Shown here: positions 7,530 to 15,788 of the stretch, in pieces
Position numbering within the stretch: position 1 is the stretch's first letter
Layout: each line of letters begins with the position of its first letter
Origin: a virus
Strand: one strand, 5' to 3'
DNA: 33,892 nt
Virus record (IMG/VR): IMGVR_UViG_3300032288_002224
Coordinates: 1-33,892 of that record
Notes under the pieces: generated by a model
Seen by the model: the letters and a program-made list of their open reading frames with translations, nothing else
Database searches by the model: none
What the model was told of the DNA's origin: nothing
Translations under genes and position numbers: made by a program

Positions 7530-8372
7530 ATGGCTTCTACAGCTTTTCAGGTACAGTATCGTCAGGAGTTTATTGCTGGTTTCGAACAGGGCCAGTCGCT
7601 CCTCCGCGCTTCCGCCACCACGGAAGCAGTCATCAAGGGTAATCAGGCGGTCTTTCTGGTCGCTGACTCCGGCAACGCTTCGGCGGTGACGCGCGGTGTC
7701 AACGGCCTGATTCCGGGTCGCGCTGACAACCTTAACCAGTACACGGCCACCTTGCAGGAATGGCACGACAAACCCCGCCGGACCGGCTTTAACATTTTCG
7801 GTTCGCAGGGTGACGGTCGCCGCATCATGCAGGAGACGACCATCAAGGTCATGAACCGTAAGATTGACCAAGACATCCTTGGCGAGCTTGCGAACGCGAC
7901 CAACAACACCGGCTCGTCGGCTACGGCGTCGCTGGCGCTTGTGATGAAGGCTCAGGCCATCCTCGGCAAGAACGAAGTCCCGGTCGATGAGGAAGACAAT
8001 ATGTTCTTCGTCGCTTCGCCGGCCTTCCGCGCCTACCTGATGCAGACCAAGGAATTTGGTTCGCGCGATTGGGTGGACATGAACCTGCCGTTCATTTCCG
8101 GCGCTCCCGGCATGAAGCGCATTGAGCGTTGGGCTGGCTTCAACTGGATTTGGCATCCCCGCCTGTCTGGTGCGGCTACCGCGACGGAGAAGTGCTACGC
8201 CTTCCATAAGTCGGCTATCGGCCATGCGGTCAATACCGGCGAAATGGATGTCAAAGCCGGCTACAACGAGGAAGACGATTACTACTTCGCTCGCAGCACG
8301 ATCTTCATGGGATCGAAGCTGCTCCAGACGAAGGGTGTCGTCGAGGTTCGTCACGACGGCTCTGCGTACTAA
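7530..8372 (+). CDS. Major capsid protein
   Basis: 280 residues, at the short end for HK97-fold capsid proteins. The sequence matches the podovirus Phage_capsid-type pattern: MASTAFQVQYRQEFIAGFEQG at the start (N-arm), a VTRGVNGLIPGRADN loop, a long spine-helix-like stretch (GRRIMQETTIKVMNRKIDQDILGEL, about residues 91-115), a VPVDEEDNMFFVASPAFRAYL segment, and a C-terminal YNEEDDYYFARSTIFMGSKLLQ strand region. Position after the scaffold, a strong structured leader and a strong intrinsic terminator directly after it all fit the most highly expressed late gene. It assembles into the icosahedral shell. There is no N-terminal prohead protease region, as expected for T7-like heads with a separate scaffold. 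Confidence 0.92.
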   Translation: MASTAFQVQYRQEFIAGFEQGQSLLRASATTEAVIKGNQAVFLVADSGNASAVTRGVNGLIPGRADNLNQYTATLQEWHDKPRRTGFNIFGSQGDGRRIMQETTIKVMNRKIDQDILGELANATNNTGSSATASLALVMKAQAILGKNEVPVDEEDNMFFVASPAFRAYLMQTKEFGSRDWVDMNLPFISGAPGMKRIERWAGFNWIWHPRLSGAATATEKCYAFHKSAIGHAVNTGEMDVKAGYNEEDDYYFARSTIFMGSKLLQTKGVVEVRHDGSAY

Positions 8373-8378
8373 TCAATA

Positions 8379-8406
8379 GGCTTCGGCTAACGCCGGAGCC
8401 TTTTTT
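8379..8406 (+). terminator. Intrinsic terminator after the capsid gene
   Basis: Stem GGCTTCGGC / GCCGGAGCC (one G-U pair) with a TAAC loop, followed immediately by TTTTTT. It begins 7 bp after the capsid stop. It should end or attenuate transcripts carrying the capsid gene, giving capsid more mRNA than the genes behind it. Confidence 0.85.
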
Positions 8407-8433
8407 CTTCTCCGATCACGAAAGGAAAGCCAA

Positions 8434-8682
8434 ATGGCTTACGCTACGACTAACCCGCCCGTCCGCGTTACGGTCGGCGCTCTTGATGGCAATGCTCCTG
8501 CGGTGTGGGTTTATAAATCCGCCGATGCAGTCGCGACCGTTAAGGGCAGCAAGTATTTCTCCAACGGTTCGAGCCTCGGCATGATCGTTGGCGATTTCGT
8601 CCTTGTCTCTGACACGGCGACCCCGCTTGGCACGCTGACGGTTGTTTCGGCCGTCGCGTCTGACGGCGCGACCGTTGTGTAA
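8434..8682 (+). CDS. Small virion-module protein of unknown function
   Basis: 82 residues; ATG start with GAAAGGAAAG upstream. It is rich in Val, Ala, Thr and Ser with strand-like alternation (VRVTVGALDGN, MIVGDFVLVSDTATPLGTLTVVSAV). Similar small beta-rich proteins follow capsid genes in podoviruses and can be head decoration proteins, but no named family is recognised. It is unusually isolated, bracketed by two intrinsic terminators (8379-8406 and 8695-8724), which suggests its own expression level. Likely a structural or decoration protein (inference). Confidence 0.6.
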   Translation: MAYATTNPPVRVTVGALDGNAPAVWVYKSADAVATVKGSKYFSNGSSLGMIVGDFVLVSDTATPLGTLTVVSAVASDGATVV

Positions 8683-8694
8683 TTGAGCTTTGAT

Positions 8695-8724
8695 GGGGGG
8701 CCATAGTGGCCCCCTGTCTTTTTT
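8695..8724 (+). terminator. Strong intrinsic terminator
   Basis: Perfect 8-bp stem GGGGGCCA / TGGCCCCC with a TAG loop (8696-8714), extendable by one G-U pair, followed by TGTCTTTTTT. It lies 13 bp after the 82-residue gene and just before the Shine-Dalgarno of the next gene, so it separates the capsid pair from the tail genes. Confidence 0.88.
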
Positions 8725-8734
8725 GGAGTAGCAC

Positions 8735-9175
8735 ATGCAGGAAGCAGGCGTTCCGATGATCCGTGAATCGCGGATCAATTTCATTGAGTTTGCCCGTCAG
8801 ACACATCATGTCGTGCCTGAGGACGGGACGGCGTTTGAGGATGTCCTTAAGGACTCCTTCTGGTCGCTTGTCGGTTACAAGTTCAAACCCGGCGACATCG
8901 TAGAAGTTCATGCCGAAGACGGCAGCTATTTTGCTGAGCTTTATGTTCGCGCTGCCGGCCGGAATTGGGCGAAAGTCGCCCTCCTTCGCAAGATTGATCT
9001 TGAGCCTGTTGCGGTCGCTCTTGGTTCGCCTGAGTTTGAGGCGACGTGGAAAGGCCCGCACCGTAAATTCTCTGTCGTCCGTCTGGCTGACAACCAGATC
9101 ATCAAAGACGGCTATGAGACGCGCGAGCAGGCAATCGAATACATCAAATCTCACGTCAAAGCTCTGGCGGCCTAA
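8735..9175 (+). CDS. Conserved protein between capsid and tail tube genes
   Basis: 146 residues; ATG at 8735 has TTGGAG upstream (a second ATG at 8756 is possible). The middle contains a small barrel-like stretch, YKFKPGDIVEVHAEDGSYFAEL followed by AKVALLRKIDL, which looks like an SH3/OB-type beta fold. The C-terminal half has a KFSVVRLADNQIIKDGY strand-turn-strand and a helix (TREQAIEYIKSHVKAL) that resembles single-strand or protein-binding repeats of small size. No enzyme motif is visible. The position suggests head-tail joining or another virion-related role; family unknown. Confidence 0.6.
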   Translation: MQEAGVPMIRESRINFIEFARQTHHVVPEDGTAFEDVLKDSFWSLVGYKFKPGDIVEVHAEDGSYFAELYVRAAGRNWAKVALLRKIDLEPVAVALGSPEFEATWKGPHRKFSVVRLADNQIIKDGYETREQAIEYIKSHVKALAA

Positions 9176-9177
9176 TC

Positions 9178-9810
9178 ATGACAGCATCAACGACGCAACT
9201 ACAGCTTTACAATAAGGCTCTACGCCATCTTGGCGAGCGTAAGCTTGCGTCGTTGAGCGAAGCGCGCGAAAGCCGGCGTTATTTGGATGACGAATACGCC
9301 GACACGCTTCTCCTGTGCCTGCGCGCTGGCAATTGGAATTGGGCGACGCGCGTGACAGAGATCACGGCCGACGCATATGTCGTGCCGGCGTTCGGATATG
9401 AGGCGGCGTTTCCAAAGCCCGCCGACTGGATCAGGACGACGCTGATTTCCACGTCGGAAACGATGGACCCGCCGCTACGCAATTATCAGGATCAGGAAGG
9501 CTACTGGCTGGCAAACGCTGACACGCTCTATATCCGCTACGTCTCCAGCACGCTTGGCAATACGCTGGCAAGCTGGCCGGTGGATTACGCCGAATACGTC
9601 GGCGTTGCGCTGGCGCGGGCGATTGTCGCCAGAATTACGCAGAACGACGCGCTTTCTGACCGGATAGAAGCTCGCGAAAAGCTCTATTGGAAAAAGGCGC
9701 AGGCTAACGATGCGATGGATCAACCGCCGCAGCCGTGGCCGCTTGGCACATGGACGACCAGCCGCATCCGCCGTGGCAATATCGGCAATAATTCAATCAA
9801 GAATTGGTGA
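9178..9810 (+). CDS. Tail tubular protein A (adaptor, T7 gp11-like)
   Basis: 210 residues, near the T7 gp11 length (196). Typical features are TTQLQLYNKALRHLGERKLASLSEARESRRYLDDEYADTLLLCLRAGNWNWATR at the N-terminus (helical adaptor core) and AFPKPADWIRT, then a VDYAEYVGVALARAIVARITQN helix. The protein forms the dodecameric ring between portal and nozzle. ATG follows the previous stop by two bases. It is followed three bases later by the nozzle gene, the normal order. Confidence 0.9.
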   Translation: MTASTTQLQLYNKALRHLGERKLASLSEARESRRYLDDEYADTLLLCLRAGNWNWATRVTEITADAYVVPAFGYEAAFPKPADWIRTTLISTSETMDPPLRNYQDQEGYWLANADTLYIRYVSSTLGNTLASWPVDYAEYVGVALARAIVARITQNDALSDRIEAREKLYWKKAQANDAMDQPPQPWPLGTWTTSRIRRGNIGNNSIKNW

Positions 9811-9813
9811 TAG

Positions 9814-12621
9814 ATGCCTCGCTATAACGCGCCATTTTACAGCCTGAATAGAGGCGAGGTTTCACGCCTTGCTCTTATGCGCGTTGACCAAGAGCGGCTC
9901 GCTATGTCCGCTGACAAGATGGTCAACTGGCTTCCGTTGACGGCTGGCCCTATGACGCTGCGCCCCGGCACGGAATATCTTGGCTCCACCTACAGCGATA
10001 AGAAATGCCGTATCCTTGAGTTCGTTTATGCGACGGACGATGCGGCGCTTCTGGAGCTTACGGATCAAAACCTGCGCGTTTGGGTGGATGGCGAGCTTGT
10101 TGCCCGCGACACCGTAACCAGCACGCTTCAAGCATATTCAGCATGGACTAAAACGGCCTCTACTGGCGCTTCAATTACAGTAGACGGCTCCGGCAACCTG
10201 ATATTTAAGGATGTCAAGCAGGGCGGGCTTTCATACGCTTATGGCACATTAAGCTGCACCGGAAACCTGAATAAGTCTCACGGCCTGCGTTTCCCCGTTA
10301 CGCTTGGCGGCAACTTGTCTCTTAAGATCGGAACGACGCAGGGAGACGACGACGTTTTCCCTGAGACGATGCTTGAGACGGGGACGCACTCAATCAATTT
10401 TGCCCCAACGACAACGACCGTTTACGTCCAGCTAGAAAGCAAGGACGAGCGCTCGTATAAAATTGCTCCTATTACGGTTGAATCCGGCGGCGCTATGATT
10501 ATCCCGACGCCGTGGCTGGAAGCCGACCTGCCTTATGTTAGATACGACCAGTCGGCAGACGTGGTGTTTCTGGCCTGCGCTAATTATCAGCAATATATGA
10601 TCCAGCGCAGAGCTTTTAATTCATGGTCCGTCGTCAAGTATGAAGTCGCTGACGGGCCTTTCCCCGGCAAATCAGGCGATGATACATTCCGGTTCACGCC
10701 TAATGCCCTGCGTGGCGACGCGACGATTACGACGAATAAGCAGTTTTTTCAGGAGTCAATGGTCGGTGCGCTTCTTCGCCTGTATCATTTGCAGCAAGAT
10801 ACGACGGAAGACCTAAACGTAGCTGAGACGTCTACTGCGCCGATATTCGTAACCGGAACGGCCGAGACAACCTATTGGGATCCCAACGGAGGCACAGGAA
10901 CGCCGCCCCCCGGTTCGTTCACGACGATTTCTTCGACAGAGCGTCAATTTACAATTTCCATCACCGGAACGTGGTCAGGCACGATAGCGCTTCAAAGAAC
11001 GTTTGACCCGGAAGGCATATCCGATTGGGTTCAAATAGAGACTTACACGTCTAATCAGTCCAAGACGTATAACGACCATATGTCTAACGTGCAGGCGTAT
11101 TACCGCCTGTTCTTTAAGTCCTATACGTCGGGGACGGCGACCTGCAATCTCTCGATTTCAGGCGGCGGCGGCGCTGGCATCGCCCGCATTATTTCTGTCA
11201 GCACGGCGTCTGTGCCGCATACGGCTACAGTCCAAATCCTCAAGCCGTTTTACGGCTGCGTCACGTCAGGTGGCACAACGCGCGGCTCTGGCTCCACGAC
11301 GCAGTGGCGTTTGTCTCAGTGGGACAGTAATCAGGGCTGGCCTTCGTCTGTCACGATCCACGAAGGCCGCCTCTGGTGGGCCGGTGGCGCTCGCATCTGG
11401 GGTTCTGTGTCGGACAATTACTATTCGTTCGATCTGGATATGGAAGGTGAGGCTGCGCCGATAAACCGTTCTATCGGCAAGGGGCCAATCCAAAATACAA
11501 ACTTTATGATGTCATTAGGTCGCCTTGTCATTGGAACGGACGCTGGCATTATATCCGCTCGTTCAAGCTCATTTGATGAGCCTTTAACTCCGGCCAAGTT
11601 TAACCTGAAATATTCTAATACGCAGGGAACGGCTGATCTTCGTCCTCTAACGCTTGACCAGAAGGGCATATTTGTCCAGCGATCAGGTCGCCGCGTCTAC
11701 ATGATTGTCTTTACGACCCAATCGTTTGACTATCAGACGATTGATCTTACGCGCTTAAATCTTGACATCGGCATCCCCGGCTTCAATAGCCTCGGCATAC
11801 AGCGCCAGTTAGACACCCGCCTGTGGCTGATTAGGCAGGACGGGACCGCGGCGGTGTTCCTGTTTGACGAGCAGGACAAGGTAGAAGCGTGGTTCCGCGT
11901 TGAGGCGGCTGACAGCGGCTTTATTGAAAACGTAGCCGTTCTGCCGGGGACGCTGGAAGATCAGGTTTATGTGGTCGTCCGCCGCACCGTTAATGGCTCA
12001 ACGAAGCGTTATTTGGAGCGTTTCGCGCGCGTCGATCAGTGTCAGGGCATTTCCATCAACCGCCTACTTGACTGCCATGCGGTCTATGAAGGCACGGCCA
12101 CGACGACGCTGACAGGGCTGTCTTTCCTAGAAGGCAAGACGGTAAGCGTATGGGGCGCTACGGCGACGGACGTGTCCAACAGCACCGGCCGCGACCTTGG
12201 CACCTATACCGTCTCCAGCGGCTCAATCACCGTGTCAACGTCTGTCACGAAAGCCGTCGTCGGCCTGCCTTATACAGCGCAGTTTGTGTCGTCCAAGCTG
12301 GCCTATGCCGCCCGCGAAGGAACGCCAATCAACCAGATGAAGCGCGTCAATAAGATTGGCTTCGTCCTTGACCGCACCCACTATCAGGGCGTCCGCTACG
12401 GTCAGTATGACATGCAGACCAGCACCTATACGGCGGATGATCTGCCGTTGATAGAAGACGGCGCTGAAACGGCCGCCAACAAGATTTGGCAATACTACGA
12501 TCAGCAGCAGTTTGAGCTTAACGGCGCGTGGGATACCGACTCTCGCGTCTACGTCGAAGCCGCATCGCCGCGACCGGCGACCGTGTTGGGCTTCACGATT
12601 GAAATGGAAACCAGCGGTTAA
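9814..12621 (+). CDS. Tail tubular protein B (nozzle, T7 gp12-like)
   Basis: 935 residues, somewhat longer than T7 gp12 (794). The N-terminal part (NAPFYSLNRGEVSRLALMRVDQERLAMSADKMVNWLPLTAGPMTLRPGTEYLG) and the middle block around residues 525-620 (EGRLWWAGGARIWGSVSDNYYSFD, then NFMMSLGRLVIGTDAGI) are characteristic of podovirus nozzle proteins. The nozzle closes the tail tube and carries the fibres. A long insertion rich in Thr, Ser and Gly at about 330-460 (FTISITGTWSGTIALQR) has a fibronectin/Ig-like flavour and may explain the extra length. Late operon, directly after the adaptor. Confidence 0.9.
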   Translation: MPRYNAPFYSLNRGEVSRLALMRVDQERLAMSADKMVNWLPLTAGPMTLRPGTEYLGSTYSDKKCRILEFVYATDDAALLELTDQNLRVWVDGELVARDTVTSTLQAYSAWTKTASTGASITVDGSGNLIFKDVKQGGLSYAYGTLSCTGNLNKSHGLRFPVTLGGNLSLKIGTTQGDDDVFPETMLETGTHSINFAPTTTTVYVQLESKDERSYKIAPITVESGGAMIIPTPWLEADLPYVRYDQSADVVFLACANYQQYMIQRRAFNSWSVVKYEVADGPFPGKSGDDTFRFTPNALRGDATITTNKQFFQESMVGALLRLYHLQQDTTEDLNVAETSTAPIFVTGTAETTYWDPNGGTGTPPPGSFTTISSTERQFTISITGTWSGTIALQRTFDPEGISDWVQIETYTSNQSKTYNDHMSNVQAYYRLFFKSYTSGTATCNLSISGGGGAGIARIISVSTASVPHTATVQILKPFYGCVTSGGTTRGSGSTTQWRLSQWDSNQGWPSSVTIHEGRLWWAGGARIWGSVSDNYYSFDLDMEGEAAPINRSIGKGPIQNTNFMMSLGRLVIGTDAGIISARSSSFDEPLTPAKFNLKYSNTQGTADLRPLTLDQKGIFVQRSGRRVYMIVFTTQSFDYQTIDLTRLNLDIGIPGFNSLGIQRQLDTRLWLIRQDGTAAVFLFDEQDKVEAWFRVEAADSGFIENVAVLPGTLEDQVYVVVRRTVNGSTKRYLERFARVDQCQGISINRLLDCHAVYEGTATTTLTGLSFLEGKTVSVWGATATDVSNSTGRDLGTYTVSSGSITVSTSVTKAVVGLPYTAQFVSSKLAYAAREGTPINQMKRVNKIGFVLDRTHYQGVRYGQYDMQTSTYTADDLPLIEDGAETAANKIWQYYDQQQFELNGAWDTDSRVYVEAASPRPATVLGFTIEMETSG

Positions 12622-12642
12622 GCTGACCCGGAGAATACATAG

Positions 12643-13410
12643 ATGGCAATGGCGGCACCCGTCGCGGCTGGCGTATCCCTATTGGGCGCTGGCATCGGCG
12701 CTTATGGACAGATGCAAAGCGCATCATCGCAGGCGGCTGGCCTAGAAAACAATGCGGCAAACACTCTTGCCAGCATACCTCAGTCGATTATTGGACAGGC
12801 TAATGCTCGTCTGGCGGCGCAGGAAGCCGATTGGGCTATGGCCGACGCCAAGCGCGCGGCTGACTACAGCATCCAGATAGGCGAAAACGAATATCGTCGC
12901 TCTTTAACCGACGCGGACAATGCTAGAGCGTCTGGTCAGATCAAGGCATTTAATGCCGCCCGCGAAAAGAAACTTGCTTTATCCGCTATCCAAGCGCGTG
13001 GAGCGTCAGCCGGTGGTGGCGCAGCGTTAGACCTAGCCGGTCAAGTTGGCGCACAAGGCGAATTTAATAAGCTTTATTCTCTCTACGAAGCAGAGAATAC
13101 GGCGCGCTCAATATACGATCAAGGCGTAGCGGCTAAATGGAACGCCCAAAATCAAGCGTATCAGACCATGCTTAGTCGCCGTGCTATGGCGTCTCAAAAA
13201 GCTGGCTATGAAAATCAGGCGCTTTCTTACGGCAACGCGGCAACGTCCGCCATGCTGACTGCGCAAAACTATAGAAGCGCCGCGTCAAACATGCGCTCGC
13301 AAGCCCCATTAGCTGCGGCAGGAACCCTTCTTGGCGGCGTTGGTTCTGCAATCACGTCGTATCGTTATGCCGGCGGCGATCTAAGCAAGCCTCACTCAAT
13401 AATCGGATAG
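12643..13410 (+). CDS. Internal virion protein, T7 gp14-like
   Basis: 255 residues. It begins with a hydrophobic Gly/Ala segment (VAAGVSLLGAGIGAYGQ, residues 6-22), then long Ala/Gln-rich helices (residues 40-210), and a second Gly-rich hydrophobic stretch near 225-240 (LAAAGTLLGGVGSAI). This is the usual layout of gp14-type ejection proteins, which leave the capsid first and form a channel in the outer membrane. It has a GGAG Shine-Dalgarno about ten bases upstream of the ATG. It lies first in a block of three genes corresponding to T7 14-15-16. Confidence 0.8.
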   Translation: MAMAAPVAAGVSLLGAGIGAYGQMQSASSQAAGLENNAANTLASIPQSIIGQANARLAAQEADWAMADAKRAADYSIQIGENEYRRSLTDADNARASGQIKAFNAAREKKLALSAIQARGASAGGGAALDLAGQVGAQGEFNKLYSLYEAENTARSIYDQGVAAKWNAQNQAYQTMLSRRAMASQKAGYENQALSYGNAATSAMLTAQNYRSAASNMRSQAPLAAAGTLLGGVGSAITSYRYAGGDLSKPHSIIG

Positions 13411-13421
13411 CGGGAAACTAA

Positions 13422-15788
13422 ATGCCAACTTTGCCTGACGTTACCTCGCTTGGCCCATTGCAAAGCGGGCAGGGAAGCCGTGCCGGCGCTAATTACAATG
13501 CTCCTGCATATGCGCGCCCGATTGACCCTATTGAAGCGCCGCGTGGTGTAAAGGTAGATGCGCAGGTCGTTGACACTGGCGCTGGCGCTAAAGCTTTAAG
13601 TGCTGGCGTTGAGCGCGCCGCTATGGCAGGTGCGTATTATTTCGGTCATGAGGCGGCCATGCAGGCCCGCTTTAATGAGGCCAACTCTGACTATAAATAC
13701 CTAGTTGAAACATCAAAAGTTAAGCAAGCCATATCTACTGCAACGACCGTAGAAGAAGTTAATGCTCTTAAGGAACGGTTGGCGCAAATACCAGACGAGT
13801 CATCAGCAAATTTACCAGAAGGTCAGCGTGAATATTATAAGCTGAAAGCAGCCGGAAATATTGTCGGCATAGATGAATTTGCAAACAAGCATATCTACAA
13901 CATAAATAAAAACAATGAAATAGCAGCAGTCAATTCTAAGCTTGTCGAGCTTGCAGACGCATATCGGACCGGAGATAACCCTACGCGGGCATATGCGCAT
14001 GAGACAGCGGGTATGCTTTATGAGCAACTAGCTGCGGCTGGATACTACGATCAGGACACAATAAACAAACAGCGAAATGAGTGGACTGTAAATGCGGTCA
14101 AAGGGCAAAAAGAATTATTGCCGCCGCGTGAGCGCATCACCGCTCTAGGCGGTGTTTTGCCGGGGACCGTGCAGGCCGACGAGCTTCCTGTGTTTGCCAA
14201 AGCATTTCTTAACGGCGTTGCCGGCCCGGAAAGCGCTGGCAAATATAACGTCCGCTATACCGCTAAGGGCGGAGCGGAGTTTGGTGATTTATCCCATCAT
14301 CCGAATATTGCTGAGCCTATCGTCAATGGGCCAAACGCCGGAAAGACAAGCTCTGCGGCGGGTCGCTATCAGTTTGTAAATGATACATGGCAGCGCGCAG
14401 CCAGCGCCGTTGGGGCTACGGACTTTGGCGCGGCAAATCAAGACCGCGCCGCTTGGTGGCTGGCGCAGAACGATTACAAGTCCAAAACAGGACGCGACCT
14501 TGCTGCCGACCTTCAATCCGAAGGGCTTTCCAAGCGCATCATGTCTTCCCTTGGCGGAACGTGGGAGGCGTGGCAGTCTGACGCCGGACAGCGCAAAAGC
14601 ATTGCCGCCTTTAACGCAACTATGTCTGGGTCGCCTGATGTCAGCATTGCGATGGACGCTGGCGATCCAGACGCAAAACTGCTTCCTGTCGATGTTCGCT
14701 TGCAAATGCTCCAAAAGGCGATTGCCGACGATTCCCGCGTTACGTCTGCGGAGCGGGCGCAGATCACGGAATTAAAGCAAGACCTGAAAATAGACCTTGA
14801 TATGGTCGCCAACACCGGCGTCCCGCTTGATGGCTTCCGCGAGCGCTTTCAAGCCGTCTATGGGCCGCAAGCTGTTACAGAATTGGACAAGCAGCGCGAA
14901 GCCGCCGCTACCCTATTCACCGTCACGTCTAATATGAAGGACGCGCCGACGGGCCAGTTGGACATGCTGGCCGAGCAGATCAAGCCGACGCCTGATCTTA
15001 TTGGAACGCCGCTCTATGCGCAGCTAGACGCCAACTATAACGCCGCCGTCAAGAAAGCCGTTGAGATTAAGAAGGCGCGGTCAGAGGATATGTCGGCTTA
15101 TGCTGACACGCTTATTGACACCAACCTTCGTCAGCAAGCGGCGTCAGGCGATATTGAGGCCAAGAAAAATCTTGCGACCGCACGGCTAAGGACATTTGAA
15201 AGATTAGGCATTCCGCCGGAAGCGCAGATGCCGGCGACTAAAGCGGAAGCGAAGGAGCTTATGGCTCCGGTCACGATGGCGCTTCCCGGTCAGGAAAAGA
15301 AGGCGCTACAGGAAGTCGTGCCGAAGATTGCGGCCATCTACGGCGACGATCTGGCTGAGCGCGTTATCGGCTTTGCGCTCAATACGGCTCGCGCCGACCA
15401 GCAGACGCAAGAGCAGGCCGCACGCATATTTAAGAAGTTAGGCATGGGCCAGCCGGTCAGCGACACGGAAGTCGCGACGCTGGACGTGACTAAAACAAAT
15501 GACGCGATGGCTGCTGCCGCCGGCGTTCCTGCCGCCCCGGCTCCGACGCCGCGTGACGCTTTCCCTGACTACGGCGCAAGCACGACGCCGGAAGGCGAGG
15601 CGGTCGCGGCGGAAATCCAAAAGCAAAACCAGCCGCAATTCCCGATGCCGAATGATGACGCCATCCGCGATATTATCGCTCAGCCGACTCCCGGTCGCGT
15701 CAAGGCGTTTAATCGCACATTTGGCCCCGGCGCTGCCGAGCGCGTTCTCGGCGCTTCCAAAGAAATCACACCCGGACGGCTCCCGTAA
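13422..15788 (+). CDS. Internal virion (ejection) protein with lambda-R-like muramidase domain
   Basis: 788 residues, in the T7 gp15 position. Residues about 262-402 resemble lambda R/GH104 lytic transglycosylases. GPESAGKYNV (Glu270) matches the catalytic SEGTD region of lambda R, DLSHHPN matches its DYSDHP element, SAAGRYQFVNDTW (Gly314 region) matches STGAGRYQ, and FGAANQDRAAWWLAQ matches the SPKSQDAVAL helix. The domain would cleave peptidoglycan glycan strands during DNA entry. Flanking regions are Ala-rich helices (1-230 and 410-788), typical of ejection proteins. Its stop abuts the ATG of the giant gene. In T7 the murein-cleaving domain is in gp16 and is SLT-type, so both location and fold type differ here. 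Confidence 0.82.
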   Translation: MPTLPDVTSLGPLQSGQGSRAGANYNAPAYARPIDPIEAPRGVKVDAQVVDTGAGAKALSAGVERAAMAGAYYFGHEAAMQARFNEANSDYKYLVETSKVKQAISTATTVEEVNALKERLAQIPDESSANLPEGQREYYKLKAAGNIVGIDEFANKHIYNINKNNEIAAVNSKLVELADAYRTGDNPTRAYAHETAGMLYEQLAAAGYYDQDTINKQRNEWTVNAVKGQKELLPPRERITALGGVLPGTVQADELPVFAKAFLNGVAGPESAGKYNVRYTAKGGAEFGDLSHHPNIAEPIVNGPNAGKTSSAAGRYQFVNDTWQRAASAVGATDFGAANQDRAAWWLAQNDYKSKTGRDLAADLQSEGLSKRIMSSLGGTWEAWQSDAGQRKSIAAFNATMSGSPDVSIAMDAGDPDAKLLPVDVRLQMLQKAIADDSRVTSAERAQITELKQDLKIDLDMVANTGVPLDGFRERFQAVYGPQAVTELDKQREAAATLFTVTSNMKDAPTGQLDMLAEQIKPTPDLIGTPLYAQLDANYNAAVKKAVEIKKARSEDMSAYADTLIDTNLRQQAASGDIEAKKNLATARLRTFERLGIPPEAQMPATKAEAKELMAPVTMALPGQEKKALQEVVPKIAAIYGDDLAERVIGFALNTARADQQTQEQAARIFKKLGMGQPVSDTEVATLDVTKTNDAMAAAAGVPAAPAPTPRDAFPDYGASTTPEGEAVAAEIQKQNQPQFPMPNDDAIRDIIAQPTPGRVKAFNRTFGPGAAERVLGASKEITPGRLP

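Noticed and set aside
7350-8354. A 334-residue leftward frame opposite the capsid gene
   Set aside because: The capsid gene, its ribosome site and its terminator explain the region; high GC at third positions keeps the opposite strand open.
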